Notes under the pieces: model-generated
The model's input: the letters and a program-made list of their open reading frames with translations, nothing else
Databases searched by the model: none
What the model was told of the DNA's origin: nothing
Made by a program: the position numbers and the translations under genes
Shown: positions 45,311-56,937 of the stretch, in pieces
Layout: the number at the start of each line of letters is the position of its first letter
Position numbering within the stretch: the first letter of the stretch is position 1
NCBI RefSeq assembly: GCF_000711695.1
Contig: NW_013546993.1
Coordinates: forward strand, 62,001 to 126,000
Direction of reading: 5' to 3'
Length of the DNA: 64,000 bases
DNA from: Tilletiaria anomala UBC 951
Taxonomy: Eukaryota > Basidiomycota > Exobasidiomycetes > Georgefischeriales > Tilletiariaceae

Positions 45311-47378
45311 ATGGCGTCCAATAGGGGTAAGACGCTGCAACACCTTGCGCAACAGACACCTCTCAAGCATGTCACCACCGCTTTCGAGCGGCATCGTCGG
45401 TCCGCTTTCGTTGTCGGCTTCATATCCGGCCTCGTTCTTTCGCTTGGCTCGCTGACCACAGTCATGTATCTGGCCGAAAGAAGAGACAAGAGGCGAAGAA
45501 AAAAGAGGCTCAGGAAGTATGGTCTTGATTCAAGCATGGACGCAGCCAAAATGGGAGAAGGGAGCAGTTTCGAGTCGGAGGCGCAGATGAGACGCATCCG
45601 AAAAGGAACGATCGAGGTCCGCAGCGGGGAGGTGGTTCGAGGTATCGAAGGCTTGATTGGAAACACACCTCTAATGAGAATCAACAGTCTCAGTGATGCA
45701 ACGGGTTGTGAAATCCTGGTGAGAGCATTTTTCACATGCGTCGCTTCACTCGTGGTTGTGACTGACGCACGGTACATTGACAGGGGAAAGCTGAGTTCCT
45801 GAACCCTGCAGGAAGTCCTAAGGATCGAGTAGCTCTACAAAGTGGGTCATTGTTCCCACAATGTATTTATGTGCTTGCTGAAGACGTGCCGCGGTTCCGC
45901 AGTTCTTAACGACGCCGAAGAGGAGGGACTGTTGCACCCTCATACAGGTTCGTGTATCTTTGAAGGCACTGTAGGAAGTACAGGGATTTCGCTAGCTACC
46001 CTGGCGCGAGCAAAGGGATATCGCTGCCACATTGTAAGTCTCATTTTATGTCTGTCCAATGAACGCATGCCTCACAGTCTCTCACTCTCACGATTGGCAG
46101 GTCATTCCAGACGATGTCGCCACAGAGAAGGTCGAGCTGCTCCGGAAACTTGGCGCAGAAATTGAGGCAGTGCGGCCAAGAGTGATCGCGGATCCGAAGC
46201 ATGTGAGAGAACCCGTAAATTCATGTTTGTAAACGCTGTTCCTGACCGTTTCGTGGCAGTTTGTGAACGAGGCCCGCAAGCAGGCCAAGGCATTCGGCAT
46301 GGCGGAACTTATTGGTCCCCACCCTAGTCGCGACAGCAAAGGCTTCTTCCCGACTTCGGTGGTCGCTTCCGGTCACGATTCAGTCGGGGGCATTCCTGCC
46401 GCCGCTGACAAGGAAGACGATGGCGAAGTCCGATTAGGGAGCTCTGTGGTAGCCTCGTCCGCGGTGCGCTCTAACGTTGTAGTCACGACCAAGGCCGATT
46501 TCACTTCGACTCATGAAGACGCGAAGAAAAATGACGATCCAGATGCTCTTAAGCGAAGCGCACGAGGCTTCTTTGCCGACCAATTTGAGAATTCATCCAA
46601 CTTTTGGGCACACTTTAACAACACGGGTCCAGAGATCTGGCAGCAGACCGGCGGGATGCTGGACGCTTTTGTTGCAGGCGCAGGAACCGGCGGAACTCTC
46701 TCTGGCGTCGCTGCATATTTGAAGCGAGCCTGCGCTCTCGAGCATCATACCGATCAGGCCGACGTACATGTCGTGCTGGCTGACCCACAAGGGAGCGGCC
46801 TGTATAATCGCGTTAAATACGGCGTCATGTTCAATGCGACGGAGAAGGAAGGCACGCGCAGACGACATCAAGTTGATACCGTTGTCGAGGGCATAGGCAT
46901 CAACAGGCTTACGCACAACTTGGAGTTGGGACTCCGGTGCATTGATGACGCAGAGCGAGTGACGGACGACGAGGCGGCAAGAATGGGCAGGCATCTGGTG
47001 CTGAAGTGAGCTCTATAGCACGAGGTCCATCGCCCAAAACAGACGCTGAGGAAATTGACTTGAAATTTTCACTTATTACAACGGAACAGTGACGGTCTTT
47101 TCCTAGGATCATCGTCAGCTGTCAACTGCGTCGCAGCAGTGCGCACGGCCTTGAAACTCAAGAAGAGAAAGCACCGTGGAGGCTGGCTGTTGTCAGACGC
47201 TCCTGTCGTCGTGACAATTCTATGCGACTCAGGATCGCGACACTTGTCCAAGTTCCATGACGACGAAGCGCTCAAACGCTTAGGTGTACCAGGCGCAGGA
47301 AGCAGCGACATTTCTGACATTCTGGACCCAAATAATGTCCGGGACGACGAGGACGAGGATGGGTGGCAGGAGGCATGA
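45311..47378 (+). CDS. Membrane-anchored cysteine synthase-like protein (Mcy1 type)
   Basis: Exons 45311-45718, 45784-45841, 45903-46033, 46101-46202, 46260-47005 and 47090-47378 give 577 residues. It is a PLP-dependent beta-family enzyme related to O-acetylserine sulphhydrylase. A single N-terminal membrane segment (FVVGFISGLVLSLGSLTTVM, about residues 33-56) with flanking basic residues resembles yeast Mcy1 (YGR012W) of the mitochondrial outer membrane. The core has GLIGNTPLMRINSLS, the PLP lysine Lys149 in NPAGSPKDR, the substrate loop GSTGISLA, the phosphate loop AGTGGTLSG, and NDGLFLGSSSAVN. A roughly 70-residue insertion after FGMAELIGPHP is Ser/Asp rich. The usual NPGGS is NPAGS here. 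The C-terminus is acidic (DDEDEDGWQEA). Activity is probable but not certain, since Mcy1 is poorly characterised. Confidence 0.92.
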
Positions 47379-47427
47379 CCCGAAGGCAGAAATCGTGATG
47401 CAGGTGACTAGCAAACGCGAGTGAATA

Positions 47428-48784
47428 TCACAGTTGCAAGAGTGCTAAAGCAAAGGCAAAGCAAGGAAGCGTAGCCGCAAACAAGACCCAAGAGGGACGT
47501 AAAGCCAATACCGCATTGTGATAATTGGCGGTGCTACTGCCTGTCGAGCTTGACGATGCATTCGCTGCGGTCGAAGATGTGTTGCTGCGGAGAACAAGAG
47601 GGAGCGAAAGCGAAAGAATGAGTTGCTTTTCGTGTCTGCCGGCGGGTTCCATCAAACCTCACGAAAGCGCCATCGCCCATGCAATACCACCAAATATATG
47701 CGCTTGGAACTCATCCGTGCGCCATGTCTCGTTGGTGTGTCCCAAGCTCGTATAGAAGCTCCTCCCGCCGCCACCACTCCGCAAGGCATTGTCGCCACCT
47801 GACAGGTTCGCAGAAGCAGGGATGACGGGGCCGCGTGCGTCATCTCCATCGGAGATGTCGGCCAGCAAATCCCCCTCACGGTACCATGCGAGCGGGTGCG
47901 GCGTTCCCTGGTATGGCGCTTTGCCCGTGTCTGAGTACGAGCCCGCTACCGGAGTTAGCAGCACAGTAGCTGACGAGGGCAGCTGTCGCGGATCCGAACG
48001 GAACGAGTAGATCTCTTCGGTCAAGTTCAGCATCTTTGGCAAGGTGGACGTTGCCGGGAAAGTTGTGGTCAAGCGTTCGATGCTCTGTAATATTTCAGGA
48101 AGTCAACAATTGCGACAGTCGGTATGCCAGCGGAGCGATACTTACAGCATTCTGCAGGGCTGCGTGATAGCTGAAAAAGGTTCCGACTGTGCGGCCGTAC
48201 CACGGATATGCATAGAGGGTGTTGGCAGCCGAGTGGATTCCGCAGAAATTTCCTCCTTGCTTGATGTATTGGCCGAGATTGCGAGCGCCGACATCAGACA
48301 GGACTGTTCCGACGCCTGCAGGAGATTGACGTTGCGGAAATCAATAACCGTATCGAATTTGGCTGTCACGGGGGATACTCATTCCCAACTGACCAGGCGG
48401 GTCCACATCGGTGGTATGCACAAATACGATGGCGCTAAACTGCCTCAGCCAATCCTCTTGCTCGAACAAGCTGCCATCTTCCGTATGTGTCGTGGTCCAG
48501 CGCACGTCCTTGACAGACTCGTCGACGGACGTAGGCCGTAGGGTAACATCTCCCAGCGCGGTGATCACTTCAATCGCGGTCGGGATCGAGTCATGCCGAT
48601 AGCCTGCCGTCGCGGTGAACAGGAGCAGGCTATGAACGGTCGAAGAGGAGCTTGCAGCTACAGTTGTGGGTACGCTTCCGGCTGCAACCACCAGATATGC
48701 GACAAGCAGCCGGGGGAAATAGGTTGAAGTTCTTGACTTTGACCTTGACCTAGGCTGGATGAATCTAGTCGTCCCTGGGGGCAT
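47428..48784 (-). CDS. Secreted ThuA-domain protein, probably GPI-anchored
   Basis: Exons 48784-48394, 48315-48146, 48084-47663 and 47584-47428 give 379 residues. The domain has LLLFTATAGYRHDSIPTAIE, AIVFVHTTDVDPPGVGTVL, GGNFCGIHSAANTLY and YPWYGRTVGTFFSYH, then GRSFYTSLGHTNETW and HIFGGIAWAM, all typical of ThuA (trehalose-utilisation, glutamine amidotransferase-like fold). A signal anchor (YFPRLLVAYLVVAAG) lies near the N-terminus. The last exon adds a Ser/Thr/Asn-rich stretch and a hydrophobic end (VLFAATLPCFAFALALLQL), as in GPI proteins. The start is uncertain: I chose 48784; in-frame ATGs also occur at 48841, 48862 and 48988. Function in fungi is not established; a sugar-processing or surface role is a guess. 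Confidence 0.88.
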
Positions 48785-49986
48785 CGCAGCTGAAGCTGGA
48801 GTGGGCTGTTCAATCCATGATCGGCGAGGAAAAATCTGCATTGCATCGATCACTGGATGCATGCCACGCCGCCGCCCTTGTGCTTGTCGAAGTTCGCGCC
48901 AATGATGCTCAAAAGATGATTCAGCGATACACGAATATTGCCTTATGTCAGAAAAGGCAAAAATTGAACCATCACCATACGAATGCATGCAAGGTTTGCC
49001 TCCCTTCGTTGGGTGAGCTCCAGGTTACCCCTCCTGCTCGGCCGCAAGAGGATTTCTAGCGCGCTTGTTTCAAAGTTGAATGAAGATTGTTGCCCCAACT
49101 TTACGGTCAATCGGGGTGGAGCGGGCTTGATCTCTGCCTGCGGTTGGTTGGCTATCACATTGATGGTCGCACTCTCCATTTGCGGATGGGTATGTATCGA
49201 AAATTGAAATACAAAATACGAAATACCCTTGGCAAATACCGCAGGGCCGGGGACAGTGTCCACTATCCAGTCCCGAACAGTGTTGTGAGGCGAGCCGACG
49301 ACAACGTCAACACATGTAAGGTTGGGGCCTGTGAGCTGGCGCCAATTGCCCTCGATCCTGGCTGAAGCGGGGTATTCATGTGGTAGATCAGCCTTAACCT
49401 CATCGTCTCATGTCATCGGAACAGCACCCCGAAATGGGTGGAACTTGTGGATAAATTCACTCCATGACAATTGGAGCTTCCAAGAGGCAGGAACGGATCA
49501 TAGGAGTGGGAGAGAGTAAAGTGTATTGTCTGGTCAGAGCGAGATTCGGGACTGGGGAACTCGGAGGACGGAGCACAATTCGCAACCACTCATCCTGTGT
49601 CGTCTCTTCGGATGTAAGTCGTACCCTTGCGTAACATCACTGATGTGCCTTGACCGAAAACTGCTCGCCGCTCGGGTCCATTGGCTTTTTGGGGAGATCA
49701 TTGATCTCTTCTCAACAATGCATTTCCTTTGGTGATACGAGCCAATGCCTCAACATGATGACGCTTTGGACTGGTTGACATCCCCTTCAACCTTCGGCGT
49801 CGAGGTCGCCAAAGCCTTGCATCCATGCGGAAGCTTGTGCCGCCTTATTGTCAATGATGGGCTTGGTAGACTCGATGTGCTCAAGCTCTCGATGAATATC
49901 GCACACTGACTGTCTCCCCACGAGCCGTCGGCATCGTCAGAGCTGGTACATAAAGTGTATTTATACAGAGTAAGATGCCGCTACTA
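48785..49986. other. Intergenic region, 1.2 kb
   Basis: The left part overlaps possible longer N-termini of the ThuA gene. A plus-strand frame at 48983-49207 (74 codons) starts with a basic presequence-like segment and a membrane helix, with a GTATGT donor near its end, and may be a small gene. Nothing else is convincing. Confidence 0.4.
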
Positions 49987-52900
49987 TCATACTGGACATT
50001 CTGATGCCCAATGTCCCCTCTTCCCACAATTGAAGCATGAGCCGGCACCCCCGCCAACTGTCCCTCCTCCGCTGCCCTTTCTCCCCCCTCTCCCCCCTAT
50101 CCCCCGCCCTCCACCTCTACTTCCCCGCGCGCTTCCACTACCGCTCCTCCCCGAGTAGTCCTTGCCAGCGGGACGCTGAGGCGATGCAGACATGGATGAC
50201 CGATTCCCCGTGCCACCGCCGCCGCGGGACTCCTGTCCGTCTGCCCATTCGAAAAACTTGCAGCGAAGGCGTTCGCTCTCCTTGCAGCAGCACCAAAATT
50301 CACGACCTTTGTTGGGTCCTTCCTGTAATTAATAGCAGCTCAGCGACACATTCGAACATGGCAGCGAGCACCCTTTGTACAGATGCTCTCACTTTGAAGA
50401 CTGTCTTAAGGGCGGCTTCCAAGCCACAATCACACCTTCGTTTCTCCGCGTCCGCATCATCGGCACGCGAACGGGAGGCCCAGCCCTCGGCACCTCCGTT
50501 TCTGCCCGCATGTCCAAGACTGGAGGGCCCAGCGCACCTTCCGCCGCTCTCGCGCGGCGGTTCGTCAGCCCATTCGAAAAAGCCACACGAGCCAGCGTCG
50601 CGCGGCTTGGCACAGCCGTAGAATCGCCGGCCCTGATTCGGCCCGTCTTTGGCGACGGTCAAGAAAGCCGCAGGCTCACTGCACTTGCAGTACCTTGCGT
50701 CTTCTTCTCCGCCTTCGTCTTGCAAACTTCGTGCCGTCTGTCCTGCGCCCGTACAAGAGACAGAGCGCCCATACTGTCCTCCGCACTTAGAAGCGCATGA
50801 TGGCCCTTCGAGCCATTCAAAGAATCCGCATTGCTCCTCCCGCGGCTTGGCGCACGCCCAGAACTTTCGCCCTTGATTCGCGCCTTCCTTGCCTGATGTC
50901 CTCTCCACGGATGCTTCCTGACACCGGCACTGTGGAGGGGATCTGTCAGATTGCACAGTGCTTGCTGAGGTTGATGCGAATGCTTGGCGTGCTGGGCGTG
51001 CATTGTTGGCAGCGGCACTCGATGCAGATGCTGACGAGCGCTTGCTCGGGCCATCCGCCCACTCGAAGAAGTCACACTGTGCCTCATCACGGGGCCTGTG
51101 GCAAGCCCAGAACCAGCGCCCTTTGTTCGGACCATCCTTCTTGACCTGCCTTCTGATAGTCTCTTCTCCACATGCACAGGTCGGCGCTGGCCCTGCCCGA
51201 TGCTCACCGCGAGCTCTTTTATGTGGTGGTTGACCAGCGCCGAAGCCACCATCTTTGTCGTCGCCATCATCGACACCGTCCTCACGACTCGTGACATTGG
51301 CGTCTCGCCGTCCGTGCGGCCTTCGTGAGGGTCGAGTTCCTGGCTGCCTGCTGCCACGAGCCCGGCCGCGGCGACCACCTCCATGCCCACCATCGGCTCC
51401 TCCCCCATCTCCTCCGTCACCATCGCTGCCGAATTCGAGAAAGGCGTTCTCGTCTTGTCCGCTCTCTTCGCCACCCTCCACGCCAAAGTACTTGCCGACG
51501 CTCTAAATCATGACAAGGACCGGTGCGCATAAGGTGACTGTATCGATTCGGAGTTTTCTACAGGCCTTGCGAACTCACATCGATGAGAGTCTGGAAGCGC
51601 GAGTTGACGGTGACAAACACCGCACGATACTCGTCCAGTGTTTCGTCGATGATTTCCTGCTTTGTCCGCTCGTTGCGCGCGATGAGGTCCATGCGATGCT
51701 CTGTCTGCTCACACAGAGCAATATAATCAGATTCTCACGAAGGCGTGCGTCGCTGAATCAGGAAACCCTAATCTGGACTCACTTCTCTCCTCAAGAAAGG
51801 TTTGCTGAGGCTCTTCTCCAGATCGACTTTGTTGTAGCCTTCAACGAGCCCGATACCAAGCGTTGAAGGCACCAGATATTTGATCCTCCCTTCGGTTTGC
51901 ATCATAACATACTGCCGATCAATCACTTTAGTAATGTGTTCTGCAATTGTCGCGTCTGTGCCAATACCGTTCTTGTCCATCAAGCCGACCAGATCCGCTT
52001 CCGTAAGCAACTTTGGCCGGGTCGTCTGCCCCTCTTTCAGAGCGCACTCGCCGGCAGGAGGCGTGGGGATAAAGGAGAAGCCAGCTTGGTAGATGTCGGG
52101 CAGGACGTTGCTCTCCCACTTCTCGTAAGGGTACACGTCGAGGAAATTCCGCTCTGTGACCACTAGGCCAGTTGCCTGGAAGCCCTCACTAGCCATCTCA
52201 ACAGTGACGGTCGTCTGCCACCCCACGGCATCGCGCGAACAGCTTGCAAGGAAGCGTCGGGTAACGTAGTCGTACACGCGCTTGTCATCTCCAACTAGTG
52301 ACGGTGCATGGGCGATGGGATGGATCGGAGGATGCGCTTGGTCATTCTTCTTGCCATCGCGTGGTCGGTCAAAGTGGCCTCGGTCGCCATTCAAAGTCTG
52401 CGCATAATGGCCCCATGACTCATTCGACTGCTGTTTTTCAATCAAAGAGTGGAAGTCGAAATCTTTATCGTATGTGTCTGTCTCTGTACGGGGGTAGGAG
52501 AGAAATCCTTTGTTATAAAGTGCTTCGGCGATCTGGAAGAGGAGGAAGATCTTAGAAGGTGCGGTGCATGTCAATCACAATCATAGTTGCCACCCACGTC
52601 TAGCACCTTCTTCGGAGCCAGATGAAGCAGGCGAGAGCCTGCCTTTTGCAACTCGACAGTGGTGAGAGGATAGGGTTTCCTAGTATACGTAATGGCGCAC
52701 AGAGTCAATATGGAACGAGCAGCAGTAGGTATGCATACACTCACCATTTCTTTGTGGGCTTTTTCTGCACATTCGTGACGACTGCCTCGGCAGCTGCAAG
52801 GCAGCGGCGATGCAGCATTTGGACAATAGCATAATCGAACAGATGTCCTCTTTCCCAAGTAAAGGCTGTTGACATGCCTGTCCCTGTTCTGCCTTCCCCT

Positions 52901-53718
52901 TGATCACCTTGGTTTGCTGGCAGCCGGTGCTCGAGCGAGATGTACCAGAATGCCTCCGGGACAAAATTCTCCACCTTGTCGTATCGGTCGACGACGAACC
53001 CGAGCGTAGGAAATTGGCAAGGCCCGTAGCTTATGACTTGCGATTCGAGCTCAGCGGGAAACCTGGCTTGCAACCTCAGGCTCTGCATGCGCGTGAAGCT
53101 GGCGCCGATGCGCAGATCCAGCTCCATTCTGGCTTCGACAGCGGAAGCAGCATGCCAATCCAACTGCTCTGCATTTCGGCAAGCGGCATGGATTTGATTG
53201 GAAATGATCGCGCTGAATCGCGCGCGTTTGACCACGATCTGGCGGTTGGCCTTACGTACTTCTCGGACGATCTCTGCACCGATATGCTCGCCTTCTCGGT
53301 CGCAGTCGGTCCAAATGATCAGCATCGATGCGTTGCGTGCTTCGTCGCCGAGGTTTCTGCTGATGCGTTTGGCATCCTGAATGCAGAATTTATACTGATT
53401 CAGTGGGTTTGTTCCATGCATGGGACGAGGGAAAGAACTGACATCACTAATGGAGGTCACGATTGGAGCCTCAAAGAGAGCACTAGGGTCGCAGCTCCTC
53501 CAACTTCTATACTCAGGTTCAAAGTCTGAGTTGGTAAGATGTCCGCGGACAGAAGTCATGGTCATGTTTACGAAGCCGACATCATCAAAACGGTATTGGA
53601 AGTCGTAGTTGCGACAGTATTGATCCTTGCCTGGGCGATTGTGAAACTGCCCGCCTGATAGGATCTCTGCGACTGATTTGGCGACGGACGGCTTCTCGGC
53701 AACGCAAAGGTATTTCAT
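49987..53718 (-). CDS. TOP3: DNA topoisomerase III with four GRF zinc fingers and a CCHC knuckle
   Basis: Exons 53718-53443, 53376-52745, 52679-52598, 52532-51783, 51704-51579, 51502-50393 and 50322-49987 give 1103 residues. It is a type IA topoisomerase that decatenates single-stranded DNA, classically with a RecQ helicase (Sgs1/BLM) and Rmi1. The Toprim domain has AEKPSVAKSVAEIL and the metal site DCDREGEHIG. The active tyrosine is Tyr343 in GFLSYPRTETDTY, and TDATIAEHITKV follows. After a Gly/Asp/Arg-rich linker come GRF fingers near 731-773, 814-856, 894-935 and 979-1024, each with a C-x-C start and a CxFFEW core. The protein ends in a Gly/Arg-rich stretch and the knuckle CFNCGKRGHWASEC. 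Intron 1 (66 nt) is stop-free; its removal restores PIVTSISDDAKRISRN. Intron 6 interrupts finger 4. Confidence 0.95.
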
Positions 53719-54345
53719 TTTGGATTACTGCTGCTTGACTGCTTCAAAATTGTATTTGGTGCAGATTAATGTGAAACAATGCGTCGGTTATTCAAAAAGG
53801 ACCACAATTGAGCTGCGCGATGAAAGGGATATGCGACGCCGGGAACAATCCCCCCAGTGTAAGGTCGACCGGCGTACGCTGGCAGCATCTTTACGCCCAA
53901 GTAGTCTACTTCTTCCGGTATAGCAGCGGCATCTGATGGTGAGCATGAATGTTCTGACAAAGGCGGGCTGTAGGGCCAAGCGATGAGGAGAGTGTGGGAG
54001 AGCTAGGAGATCAACACACTCCAAACACAATGTGCGTATTTAAAAACGCGACACGCGAAGAGACTTGTCACAGTCACAGATGAGAGTCCCCAGAACCCGG
54101 ATCCCACAATCGCCAATCAGGCTCGCCTCTTTACAATCAGCTTACATAAGCATCGGCCCTTCTGTCACCCTTCACATCACTTGCAATTTTGTTGCCGATC
54201 TATAATTAAAGTATGTGGGGGGCGAAAATAATCGCAGCGCCGTATGCAACTCGAAGGCTACCTGCAACATCTCGTTCAAAGTATCGGAGGGAAGAAGTCG
54301 TACGAGCTCCTTTGCAAGCTCAGCAGCCGTACCATACTGTTGAAA
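53719..54345. other. Divergent promoter region
   Basis: About 630 bases between TOP3 (minus) and the RMND1-like gene (plus). A short minus-strand frame ends 48 bases before the TOP3 start and has a protein-like composition; it may be an upstream reading frame or a small gene. Confidence 0.45.
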
Positions 54346-56487
54346 ATGGCGCAGCAACGTGCCACAGCAGCAGCCTTTCTGCCCTGTCTCCGAGCACGAC
54401 TGGGCCCGACTCGGTTAGGAACCTCAAGCTCGCGCGTCCACCTTTTTGTAATCGCCTCAAGTACAGGAACACCTCGCTACAACAGTACCAGTGGTAGCAA
54501 TTTAAGAGCTGCACCATTAATACCGGGCAACAGCACTGCGCGTGTGACCAAATCGCTCTCCGGCTCGACGTCAGCATCGCCACCAGCGTCTTCCGCCTCT
54601 GGTACCCCTCGCGCAGCTGTGGATCGCACTCGGTCAAAACTCCCAACAGCGAAAGCCAAGGCCCAAGCTTCCAAAGCTCTTCGTCAGCAGCTACAAGCTG
54701 CATCGCAGCGCTCTCAGAGTTTTGATGTAATCCAAGCAAGTGAGCGTGTCACTGATCAAATTGGCCGAACGCACGCCGACGAAGAAGGCACGCATTCCGG
54801 CCATTCGTCGAAGGGCAATGCGGTAGCAGAGCAGAATCAGCAGCAACATCTGCCGCAACAGCATTCCTCAAGCCCTTGGACATCGCATTCTGCATCTGTA
54901 TCCGCAAGTTCAGCAGCAGCGCAATTGAAAGCGCGCATATTTCCTTCTCCGTCTCAGCTTGAAGAAGTTGTGGCGTGGGCAACAGCGGACTCGTACGACT
55001 TTGACGCTCTGATCCGCAGTGGTCGATTGCCCTCGGGCTGGACGTTGCTTGAGGATGATGAGGCAATCCACATACCTTTTTGGCCTCAGCACTTTCATCC
55101 CACCACTTCACAGACTTCACAGCAACAACAGATCACACCGGCAGCCGGGACGGGTGAGGTTTTCATTTTTCGATCAGGCTCATACGTCACTTGGGGGCTC
55201 TCAGAAGATCAAAGTCATCGTTTTCTAAGGAGCGTAATTCGCGGAAGACCTGCATCCAGGACCAGTACCAAGGGTAAGGCGTGCGCTGCGGACGAACTGC
55301 CAGTCGAGCACGAGAAGTATCATCACATCGGTGATGAGGGAATGGAATGGGTGTGGAGAGAAGATGAGTGAGTGCGATCGCGAGCATGCATGCCGGAGTC
55401 ACAACGTCATAGGAGTCGTGCTCATTTTCCTGCAAACCGCATCTTCGTTCCGATAGACCAACTCGCATTGTTGGGGACGTACTTGTCTTGGGGCACGCAC
55501 CCCATGTGCAGTCGACAAGAGGCAACAAAACCTCCACTACCGAAATGCGCATCGATGCGGATGTCACAAGATCAAAAATAGCATCATCTTCCACCTCAAA
55601 TAACGCAGCAGGAACAGCATCGGATGAAGCCGACTGGTCCCCGCTCCTCGCGCGTCTTGCTTATTCGCAAGGCCTGGCGCGTTCCGCACGCCTTTCAGCA
55701 CAAGAAGAAGCGCTGGACATGTTCCTCTCTTCTGTGAATTCCATTCCAGAGCAACTGGAAGCGGCAGGGAAGGTGCCGTTGCCTCGCAAAGAGGTGATCA
55801 GAAAGATGGGGACGCTGTTAAGGTTGCGTCAGAGGGCGAATTTAGGGAAAGACAACTTCCTGGATGACCCAGAAGGCCATTGGGATAATGGCTCCATGGA
55901 ATGTGAGTTGTCCGTGTCCAGCTTCTTGCTTGCCACTGCCACATGATCGGGTGACTCAGACATGTTTCCTTTGGCTCCGTCCCTTTAAAGATCATTACGA
56001 CGAGATTTGTCGATCTTTGGACATCGAGCCGCGCTTCCGTGCATTGAACGAGAAGCTGGACCACTGCGAAAATCTTCTCGGTGTCATCAGGGCATTGTTG
56101 ACCGAGCGCTCGTCCCACCGAATGGAGCTGATCATAATTTACCTCATCGCATTCGAGGCGACGCTAGCAGTCATCAGCCACGACTACGTACCGACGCCGA
56201 AACGTATCTGGCGAGTTATGACAGGTCTTGGATGGAACGATGCCAAGTCGGCACAGCACGGGGGAGCGGCACCGGCGGACACTAACAACTCAAACGTTGC
56301 TGCTACTGCTGCGCACTCCGCGTCTAATGTGGCATCTAGCCCGTCAGAGAACGTTGAGATCGGATTGACGATCGGACTTCTCAGGCGAGCACTCTCGCTG
56401 CTAGACCTTCAAGGTGAAGACGCAGAAACACCTACGGCACATGGCGCAGCGACACCAACATCCGCACGGAGTGTCCGTCTCGTTTAG
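54346..56487 (+). CDS. RMND1/DUF155 family protein, probably mitochondrial
   Basis: Exons 54346-55367, 55457-55902 and 55991-56487 give 654 residues. The start MAQQRATAAAFLPCLRARLG begins a basic import-like segment; an in-frame ATG at 54244 would add 34 residues. The DUF155 core has GTGEVFIFRSGSYVTWGLSE, then LARLAYSQGLARSARLSAQE, IPEQLEAAGKVPLPRKEVIR, KMGTLLRLRQRANL, and DHCENLLGVIRALLTERSSH. Near the C-terminal end of the domain a hydrophobic helix (MELIIIYLIAFEATLAVI) matches the family membrane segment. Human RMND1 supports mitochondrial translation and yeast Rmd1/Rmd8 are relatives, so a role at mitochondrial ribosomes is inferred. A Ser/Gln-rich stretch of about 150 residues precedes the domain. 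The splice joins restore conserved residues (EDEPTRIVGDV and GSMEYHYDEICRSLD). Confidence 0.92.
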
Positions 56488-56937
56488 CGCGTGTTTGCTT
56501 GGACAGGCCCGTCCTGGCTTTGAATGCCACACTCTTTATGCGTACCACTTCCCGTTCGACTCCTTTCCAATGCATACATTGTCTTTCAGACGCGTAACTC
56601 TACTATACATTCGTGAAAATAAGGGTGATTTGCTTGACAGGTGACGCCGTATGATGACAACGGATCCCCTCTCGTCAGAAGACAGACCAGCTGTCATCAA
56701 TTTTAACAAGCGAAAATAGGCGCCATGCGCGACTGAGCGGGTATGGAGGGTGAAAAGGATACGATGGAGAGTGAGCTGCGGTTGGGCGATGACGATGCGT
56801 TACTGGATGCTGTAAGGTACCGATGTAGACACCGGAGGAACATGTGCAAATGAAGGCGCACGAATGGTGCGCCAATGAACGAAGGTACTTGACCATAGTG
56901 AAACCGAAAGTATGCTGCAGCACAGTGGTACAGCTAC
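56488..56937. other. Convergent 3' intergenic region
   Basis: About 450 bases between the stops of the RMND1-like and zinc-finger genes. No gene seen; it should contain both polyadenylation sites. Confidence 0.45.

Noticed and set aside
44809-45777. Long minus-strand frame (322 codons) across the AIM41/cysteine-synthase promoter
   Set aside because: It overlaps the first coding exon of the cysteine synthase in antisense, starts without a good ATG context, and shows no family features; likely a shadow of the real gene.
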